Of a DNA stretch of 9,860 bases, positions 6,293-9,860 are shown in pieces (within the stretch, counting starts at the first letter, position 1; each line of letters opens with the position of its first letter). This DNA comes from Betaproteobacteria bacterium (lineage in GTDB: Bacteria; Pseudomonadota; Gammaproteobacteria; Burkholderiales; Burkholderiaceae). Both the position numbers and the translations under genes were made by a program. The stretch is from positions 1 through 9,860 of the forward strand of contig CANIMS010000040.1 in assembly GCA_947468785.1 (NCBI GenBank). Reading direction: 5' to 3'. The notes below the pieces were generated by a model. The model ran no database searches, was not told the origin of the DNA, and saw nothing but the letters and a program-made list of their open reading frames with translations.

Positions 6293-6496
6293 TTATTTTT
6301 GTGCTGCTGGTGCCGCGGGTGCCCCAGTAGTGGCTACAGCTTTAGTAGACTTACCGCCTTCTAAAAAGCCTTTTACCCAAGTTGTGTTATTGAGTAATGC
6401 CAAATGAACTGAAAAAGAACCAACAGCTACTGCACCCAAAAACAATGGGATGCCAACAGTCGGCTTTACTACTGTCCACATTTTTCCGTAGATCAT
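6293..6496 (-). CDS. pucA: LH2 (B800-820-like) antenna alpha chain PucA
   Basis: The protein has 67 residues from ATG 6496, with a strong AAGGAG six bases upstream. It is one membrane helix with the LH2 alpha signature GKMWTVVKPTVGIP at the N-terminus. His31 is the ligand of the ring bacteriochlorophyll, followed by TTW (38-40). Aligned without gaps to known LH2 alpha chains, positions 44-45 are Phe-Leu (KGFLEGG). B800-850 chains have Tyr-Trp or Tyr-Tyr there, which hydrogen-bond to the acetyl groups of B850; Phe-Leu is the pattern of the B800-820 (LH3) complex of Rhodoblastus acidophilus. A tail rich in Ala, Pro and Thr (about residues 51-67) recalls the C-terminal extension of the Rubrivivax gelatinosus LH2 alpha chain. 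It lies 15 bases after pucB, in the usual pucB-pucA order. Confidence 0.95.
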   Translation of the reverse strand: MIYGKMWTVVKPTVGIPLFLGAVAVGSFSVHLALLNNTTWVKGFLEGGKSTKAVATTGAPAAPAAQK

Positions 6497-6511
6497 CTCA
6501 AGCTCCTTAAA

Positions 6512-6655
6512 TTACTTCAACCAAGGTGAATAGATGTAAGCAAGCAAGTGGGCGAGTGCTGCAATCATCCCAAAAAATTGCGTACCTTGAATGAGGTTGC
6601 GATGTAACTCTTCCGCCTCCTCAACACTCAGACCTGTAAGAGTGTTATTTGTCAT
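6512..6655 (-). CDS. pucB: LH2 antenna beta chain PucB
   Basis: The protein has 47 residues from ATG 6655, behind an AGAGGAAGAAG ribosome binding region. The sequence MTNNTLTGLSVEEAEELHRN is the acidic cytoplasmic head. A single helix follows with the ALAH motif (His36 binds the ring bacteriochlorophyll), and the chain ends in the conserved YSPWLK. His18 in EELH is also conserved. Where most LH2 beta chains read GTR, this one reads GTQ (Gln26); that Arg contacts the acetyl group of B800 in the known structures. PucB forms the outer wall of the LH2 ring with PucA. It is first in the operon and would be the most highly expressed gene of it. Too short for most ORF finders, but the match to the family is clear. 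Confidence 0.94.
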   Translation of the reverse strand: MTNNTLTGLSVEEAEELHRNLIQGTQFFGMIAALAHLLAYIYSPWLK

Positions 6656-6682
6656 AGCTTCTTCCTCTCAAATCTAACTGCG

Positions 6683-6735
6683 TCGTGCTAACCCACACGA
6701 GGGTACTAAATTAACCTTCTTTACCACAGGGTAAA
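6683..6735 (-). promoter_or_regulatory. Leader hairpins before pucB
   Basis: Between the proposed puc promoter and the pucB ribosome binding site are two short dyads. TTTACC (6720-6725) pairs with GGTAAA (6730-6735) over a four-base loop. TCGTG (6683-6687) pairs with CACGA (6696-6700) over eight bases. They could fold in the leader RNA and affect stability or initiation, or be protein sites. The arms are short, so this is a weak call. Confidence 0.3.
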
Positions 6736-6747
6736 TTTATTACTAAA

Positions 6748-6767
6748 GTGTAAAAAAATCTATACAC
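6748..6767. promoter_or_regulatory. PpsR/CrtJ-type operator of the puc operon
   Basis: TGT (6749-6751), twelve bases and ACA (6764-6766) match the PpsR/CrtJ consensus TGT-N12-ACA. The dyad extends to GTGTA-N10-TACAC. PpsR/CrtJ is a redox- and light-responsive regulator of bacteriochlorophyll, carotenoid and puc genes in purple bacteria. The site lies just downstream of the best puc promoter candidate. A degenerate second copy (TGT-N12-TTA) starts at 6771, five bases beyond. The six-base core alone would occur by chance a few times in 10 kb; the longer dyad and position give it weight. Confidence 0.65.
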
Positions 6768-6784
6768 TTTTGTAAGGAATTTCC

Positions 6785-6813
6785 CTTATATTGAACCCTA
6801 TATTGCGCTGCAA
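6785..6813 (-). promoter_or_regulatory. Candidate sigma-70-like promoter for pucBAC
   Basis: On the minus strand TTGCAG (6813-6808) and TATAAG (6790-6785) are separated by 17 bases. The -10 box matches TATAAT in five of six positions, the -35 box matches TTGACA in three. Transcription would start near 6778 and give a leader of about 120 bases. The PpsR-type dyad would then lie just inside the transcribed region, consistent with repression. Not verified. Confidence 0.4.
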
Positions 6814-6837
6814 AATAACCTGTCCGTACTAGTGATT

Positions 6838-6892
6838 CCTAGGGAAACGGGGTATGTACGATATAGAATAAAAACCCATCTACTATGGGTTT
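6838..6892. promoter_or_regulatory. CCTAGGGAAA box and perfect hairpin before the divergent small genes
   Basis: Upstream of the plus-strand gene at 6905 are a CCTAGGGAAA box (6838-6847) and an eight-base perfect hairpin, AAACCCAT at 6872-6879 and ATGGGTTT at 6885-6892 with loop CTACT. A TATAGAAT stretch (6862-6869) could be a -10 box but has no matching -35 box. On the minus strand the hairpin ends in TTTTT and looks like a terminator, which could stop antisense transcripts before the puc promoter. On the plus strand it lies 3 to 10 bases before the ribosome binding site and could affect translation. Confidence 0.4.
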
Positions 6893-6904
6893 CTGGGGTG
6901 TTTA

Positions 6905-7111
6905 ATGAGTCAATCCGGTGAGCGTTTTGGAACGATCAAAATAGTGCTCGAAATAGCCTGTGCTGCAGGTGGCTTTGGAATGGGCCTATTGTTTGCAAAA
7001 CAGCTAGATTTGGGCCTTGTTCCGGGGGTTTTTATGGGTCTCATGGGGGCTATATTTGCCTTTATTCTTGCCCAGGGCCTTACCAGCTTCATTTTTCGTA
7101 TACTCAGATAA
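6905..7111 (+). CDS. 68-residue Gly-rich two-helix membrane protein
   Basis: The start is ATG 6905 behind a TGGGGTG ribosome binding site. The head MSQSGERFGTIK is short and polar. A first hydrophobic segment at about residues 13-31 (VLEIACAAGGFGMGLLFAK) contains several Gly in a G-x-x-G-x-G pattern that favours close helix packing. A second segment at about 36-64 (GLVPGVFMGLMGAIFAFILAQGLTSFIF) is again rich in Gly and ends in the basic ILR. No His is present, so direct pigment ligation as in antenna chains is unlikely. The gene is divergent from pucB, sharing its regulatory region, and is followed 43 bases later by another small membrane protein. I do not recognise the family. Confidence 0.7.
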   Translation: MSQSGERFGTIKIVLEIACAAGGFGMGLLFAKQLDLGLVPGVFMGLMGAIFAFILAQGLTSFIFRILR

Positions 7112-7154
7112 GACTAATTAGGGGCCCAGATCCCGGAAGGAATAAGGATAGGTA

Positions 7155-7394
7155 ATGAATAAGCAGCCAGAATCGAACCCAATTGACCCTAAATTTAAAA
7201 GAACGATGCTTTGGCTTAAATTTGCCATTGTGGTGTTCCCTCTGGCCTTGCTTGGCCAGCTTTGGATTTTGTATCAAGAGTATTCATTGACCAATGTATT
7301 TTTTGTCCTGATTACTGCCTTTGCCCTCTATTCCACAATCAATTCATACAAGAAATTTAAGGCCTACGAGGCTGCTACCAAGAATCAGCAATAA
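7155..7394 (+). CDS. 79-residue two-helix membrane protein upstream of hemA
   Basis: The start is ATG 7155, after AAGGATAGG. A polar, Pro-rich head (MNKQPESNPIDPKFKR) leads into two hydrophobic helices (about residues 19-41 and 47-64: LWLKFAIVVFPLALLGQLWIL and LTNVFFVLITAFALYST). The tail is basic and polar (NSYKKFKAYEAATKNQQ). Positive charges at both ends suggest that both termini face the cytoplasm. It is the second gene of a two-gene unit with the protein at 6905 and ends 139 bases before hemA, with no terminator visible between them, so read-through into hemA is possible. No known family recognised. Position between the LH2 operon and hemA makes a photosynthesis link likely but unproved. 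Confidence 0.7.
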   Translation: MNKQPESNPIDPKFKRTMLWLKFAIVVFPLALLGQLWILYQEYSLTNVFFVLITAFALYSTINSYKKFKAYEAATKNQQ

Positions 7395-7438
7395 ATGCCG
7401 ATCTATGGGTTTTCCCTAGGTCTAGAAGCATAAATAGG

Positions 7439-7456
7439 TGTCAATCTTGATTGACA
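7439..7456. promoter_or_regulatory. PpsR/CrtJ-type operator before hemA
   Basis: A perfect palindrome with eight-base arms, TGTCAATC-TT-GATTGACA, is also an exact TGT-N12-ACA match to the PpsR/CrtJ consensus. Its right half contains the TTGACA -35 box of the hemA promoter candidate, so binding would block polymerase. A further CAATCAAG at 7463-7470 pairs with CTTGATTG at 7446-7453, giving a third arm and perhaps a second bound dimer. Confidence 0.75.
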
Positions 7457-7479
7457 TATTGCCAATCAAGAGGAAGAAT
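7451..7479 (+). promoter_or_regulatory. Candidate sigma-70 promoter for hemA-dxs
   Basis: A perfect -35 box TTGACA (7451-7456) is followed after 17 bases by AAGAAT (7474-7479), which matches TATAAT in four of six positions. Transcription would begin near 7486, about 48 bases before the hemA ATG. The -35 box lies inside the PpsR-type palindrome. The hemA ATG itself has no clear ribosome binding site. Confidence 0.55.
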
Positions 7480-7533
7480 CGTTTTCATGATTTTCCTAGA
7501 ACCGCTGAACGCTATCCTTAAATAGCCTCTCGT

Positions 7534-8835
7534 ATGCAAATACTCAATCTTGGTGTGAACCATCACACAGCTCCGATCGATATTCGAGAGAGTGTTGCTA
7601 TTTCTCCGGAGGATTTGCAGGATTCCTTATTGGATCTTCGTAATTATTTAAAAGGTAGCCACTCTGAGTTAATGCCAGAGGTAGCAATCTTATCTACCTG
7701 TAATCGCATGGAGATTTATTGCGCAGCGAATGATGTCTCAAATCCTAGCCATCATTTAGAAGAGCGCGCTTTTGATTGGTTGACCGCTCAAAAGCGTTTG
7801 CATAGCGATGCATTGAAACCATATATTTATTCCGCAAAAGAAACTGATGCTGTCAAGCATGTATTTAGAGTTGGGTGTGGCATGGATTCAATGGTTTTGG
7901 GCGAGACGCAAATACTCGGTCAAATGAAAAAGGCAGTTGAATTTGCGGATCAAGCGGGCACATTAGGAACATACCTAAAACCTTTATTCAATAAAACGTT
8001 TTCAGTTGCCAAGACAGTCCGAGCCACAACAGATATTGGTAAGCATTCCATATCCATGGCAGGGGCCTCCGTTCGTTTGGCTGAAAAAATCTTCGGTGAT
8101 CTAAAGAACTCGAAGGTATTGTTTATTGGTGCAGGCGAAATGATTCAGTTATGTGCCTCACACTTTGCTGGTAAAAAGCCGAAGGAAATTGCGATCAGCA
8201 ATCGTACGGTAGATCGTGGTGATGAGATGGCAAAAGTTTTTGCCGAGAAGGGTCTTAAAACCGATTCATTTCCCTTGCAATCATTGCCAAACCGCATGCA
8301 TGAATTTGATGTGATTGTTTCCTGTACCGCCAGTGCATTACCGATCATCGGCATGGGAATGATTAAGACAGCCTTGAAAGCGAGAAATAGTCGACCTATT
8401 GTGTTGATTGATTTGGCGGTGCCACGTGATATTGAGCCAGAGATTCGGTCGCTTGAAGATGCCTACCTGTACTCAGTTGATGATTTAGGTAGCATTGTGA
8501 ATGAGGGCCGCAATATCCGCGAACTTTCTGTAGCTGATGCCGAAATCATTATCGATAAAGGCGTTAATGAATTTTTCCAAACATTACAAAAAAGAACGCT
8601 GGTACCGATCATTCAATCTTTGCAGACTACTGCAGAGCGACTTAAAGAAATTGAATTAGAAAAAGCAGTGCGGCGCATTAAGAGGGGTGATGATCCAGTG
8701 GAGGTTTTAGCTATCATGGCAGATGCCTTAGCCAATAAATTTATGCATGCGCCTATTAATGCACTGCAAAATTCACCTAATAATGAAATCGAAGATTTCA
8801 AGCGAATTCTCCAAAGTATTTACTCTCCAAAATAA
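7534..8835 (+). CDS. hemA: Glutamyl-tRNA reductase
   Basis: The protein has 433 residues, normal for the family. It reduces glutamyl-tRNA to glutamate-1-semialdehyde with NADPH, the first committed step of C5 tetrapyrrole synthesis for heme and bacteriochlorophyll. Seen: the N-terminal [14 protein letters not shown], the catalytic Cys56 in [10 protein letters not shown], the [20 protein letters not shown] segment that binds substrate, the NADPH-binding VLFIGAGE at about residues 195-202, and a C-terminal helical dimerisation domain. The use of the C5 pathway, and not alpha-proteobacterial ALA synthase (also called hemA), fits a betaproteobacterium. The start has no clear ribosome binding site (preceding bases AGCCTCTCGT), but the N-terminus aligns well. 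dxs follows after 14 bases, so the two form an operon. In most Burkholderiales hemA is followed by prfA; this may be a photosynthesis-linked second copy. Confidence 0.96.
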   Translation: MQILNLGVNHHTAPIDIRESVAISPEDLQDSLLDLRNYLKGSHSELMPEVAILSTCNRMEIYCAANDVSNPSHHLEERAFDWLTAQKRLHSDALKPYIYSAKETDAVKHVFRVGCGMDSMVLGETQILGQMKKAVEFADQAGTLGTYLKPLFNKTFSVAKTVRATTDIGKHSISMAGASVRLAEKIFGDLKNSKVLFIGAGEMIQLCASHFAGKKPKEIAISNRTVDRGDEMAKVFAEKGLKTDSFPLQSLPNRMHEFDVIVSCTASALPIIGMGMIKTALKARNSRPIVLIDLAVPRDIEPEIRSLEDAYLYSVDDLGSIVNEGRNIRELSVADAEIIIDKGVNEFFQTLQKRTLVPIIQSLQTTAERLKEIELEKAVRRIKRGDDPVEVLAIMADALANKFMHAPINALQNSPNNEIEDFKRILQSIYSPK

Positions 8836-8849
8836 TTACGGCGTTGATT

Positions 8850-9860
8850 ATGCTCCAGGCTACTAAACTACTCCATACGATTAATTCTTCAGAGGACTTG
8901 AAGCAACTTGAACCCTCTGAACTTTCCCCCTTGGCAGAGGAGTTACGAGAATTCATCCTTCAATCCGTTGCTAGTACGGGCGGGCATCTATCATCTAATC
9001 TTGGAACGGTTGAGTTAGCGATTGCTTTGCATTATGTTTTTGATACTCCTGAAGATCGCATTGTTTGGGACGTAGGGCATCAAAGCTATGCCCATAAAAT
9101 TCTGACTGGCCGTAGAGATATGATGTCCAGTCTGCGTCAGTTTGGAGGCTTATCTGGATTTCCTAAGCGCTCAGAAAGTCAATATGATGCCTTTGGAACC
9201 GCGCATTCCTCTACCAGTATTTCAGCTGCGCTTGGAATGGCGGTAGCCAGCAAGGTAAAGGGTGAAAAACGGAATGTTGTAGCAGTGATTGGCGATGGCT
9301 CAATGAGTGCCGGCATGGCCTATGAAGGTTTAAATAATGCAGGGGTTGATAAAACAATTCCCTTAATTGTTATTTTGAACGATAACGAAATGTCGATTTC
9401 TCCTGCTGTTGGAGCTCTGAATCGATATTTGGCAAAGCTCATTAGCGGTTCCATTTATGGGGCTACTAAAAAAGGCTTGGATAAGATGCTTTCCTATACA
9501 CCCCCTTTGAGAGAGTTTGCAAAAAGACTCGAAGGGCATGCCAAAGGAATGATTGGTCCAGCAACCATCTTTGAAGAATTTGGTTTTGACTACTATGGCC
9601 CAATCGATGGTCATAATCTCGATGACCTCATTGTTACTCTGACCAATCTGAAAAAAATTGCACAGACTGATGGCCCACAGTTTTTACATGTCGTCACCAA
9701 AAAGGGAAAGGGTTATGAAAGGGCTGAGTTAAATCCAATTGCTTATCATGGGCCCTCAAAATTTAATCCTAGTGAAGGTCTTAAACCTTCAGCGCCAGGT
9801 AAAAAAACCTATACCGAAGTCTTTGGTGAGTGGCTTTGTGATATGGCCAAGCAAGACGAA
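8850..9860 (+). CDS. dxs: 1-deoxy-D-xylulose-5-phosphate synthase, 5' part
   Basis: The frame starts at ATG 8850 and is open to the window end (337 codons of a usual 620-640). Dxs joins pyruvate and glyceraldehyde-3-phosphate with thiamine diphosphate, the first step of the MEP pathway to isoprenoids for carotenoids, quinones and the bacteriochlorophyll tail. Seen: [22 protein letters not shown] with the active-site His46, [16 protein letters not shown], the AHSSTS segment, and the thiamine-diphosphate motif from GDG (148-150) to NDN (177-179). [10 protein letters not shown] and [10 protein letters not shown] follow in the usual order. It lies 14 bases after hemA and has no strong ribosome binding site of its own, so it should be translated from the hemA transcript. 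The transketolase C-terminal half lies outside. A housekeeping dxs elsewhere in the genome is likely but cannot be seen. Confidence 0.96.
   Translation, partial: MLQATKLLHTINSSEDLKQLEPSELSPLAEELREFILQSVASTGGHLSSNLGTVELAIALHYVFDTPEDRIVWDVGHQSYAHKILTGRRDMMSSLRQFGGLSGFPKRSESQYDAFGTAHSSTSISAALGMAVASKVKGEKRNVVAVIGDGSMSAGMAYEGLNNAGVDKTIPLIVILNDNEMSISPAVGALNRYLAKLISGSIYGATKKGLDKMLSYTPPLREFAKRLEGHAKGMIGPATIFEEFGFDYYGPIDGHNLDDLIVTLTNLKKIAQTDGPQFLHVVTKKGKGYERAELNPIAYHGPSKFNPSEGLKPSAPGKKTYTEVFGEWLCDMAKQDE

Noticed and set aside
6771..6788. Second PpsR site TGT-N12-TTA beside the puc operator
   Set aside because: The right half lacks ACA and the spacing to the first site is only about five bases; mentioned as degenerate and not called as a site.
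6872..6892. Terminator of a plus-strand gene
   Set aside because: No plus-strand gene ends before it and the T-run is on the minus strand; kept as a regulatory hairpin of uncertain role.
7447..7469. FNR-like site TTGAT...ATCAA before hemA
   Set aside because: The halves are separated by 13 bases and not four; better explained as part of the PpsR-type palindrome cluster.
1..9860. tRNA or rRNA genes, insertion sequences, CRISPR arrays, phage genes
   Set aside because: None seen on either strand; the window is densely filled with metabolic and antenna genes, and no transposase, integrase or regular repeat array is present.

Overview
The window looks like part of the photosynthesis gene cluster of an aerobic anoxygenic phototrophic betaproteobacterium. 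The PucA protein resembles the Rubrivivax-type LH2 alpha chain with its Ala/Pro-rich tail. The base composition, judged by eye to be in the mid-40s % GC, is low for Burkholderiales and fits a Polynucleobacter-like freshwater lineage. The genus is an inference and not proven by anything here. No reaction-centre genes (pufLM) fall inside the window.

Layout. Bases 1-848 (plus strand) hold the 3' part of bchP (geranylgeranyl reductase) and a 40-residue one-helix membrane protein. Bases 845-3609 (minus strand) are a tight four-gene run: bciB (8-vinyl reductase), an NnrU/Z-ISO-family membrane protein, a small lipoprotein that seems to start at ATT, and a Blc-type lipocalin. A Cys-type glutathione peroxidase lies at 3732-4205 (plus), divergent from bciB. 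Bases 4219-6655 (minus) are the LH2 operon pucB-pucA-hairpin/terminator-pucC followed by three small, tightly packed membrane proteins. Divergent from pucB are two further small two-helix membrane proteins (6905-7394, plus). Then come hemA (glutamyl-tRNA reductase, 7534-8835) and the 5' part of dxs (8850 to the window end).

How the genes fit together. HemA feeds the tetrapyrrole branch and Dxs the isoprenoid branch. BciB reduces the 8-vinyl group of the bacteriochlorophyll precursor and BchP saturates the geranylgeranyl tail. PucBA bind the finished pigment and PucC is needed for LH2 assembly. Glutathione peroxidase, and perhaps the lipocalin, would handle lipid peroxides made by photo-oxidation. 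Two palindromes of the PpsR/CrtJ type (TGT-N12-ACA) sit before pucB and before hemA, which suggests common redox/light control.

Most notable points: PucA carries Phe44-Leu45 where ordinary B800-850 LH2 has aromatic Tyr/Trp or Tyr/Tyr. This predicts a blue-shifted, B800-820-like antenna. PucB has Gln in place of the usual B800-contacting Arg. Six uncharacterised small membrane proteins cluster around the LH2 and pigment genes and are candidates for undescribed antenna assembly or regulation factors.
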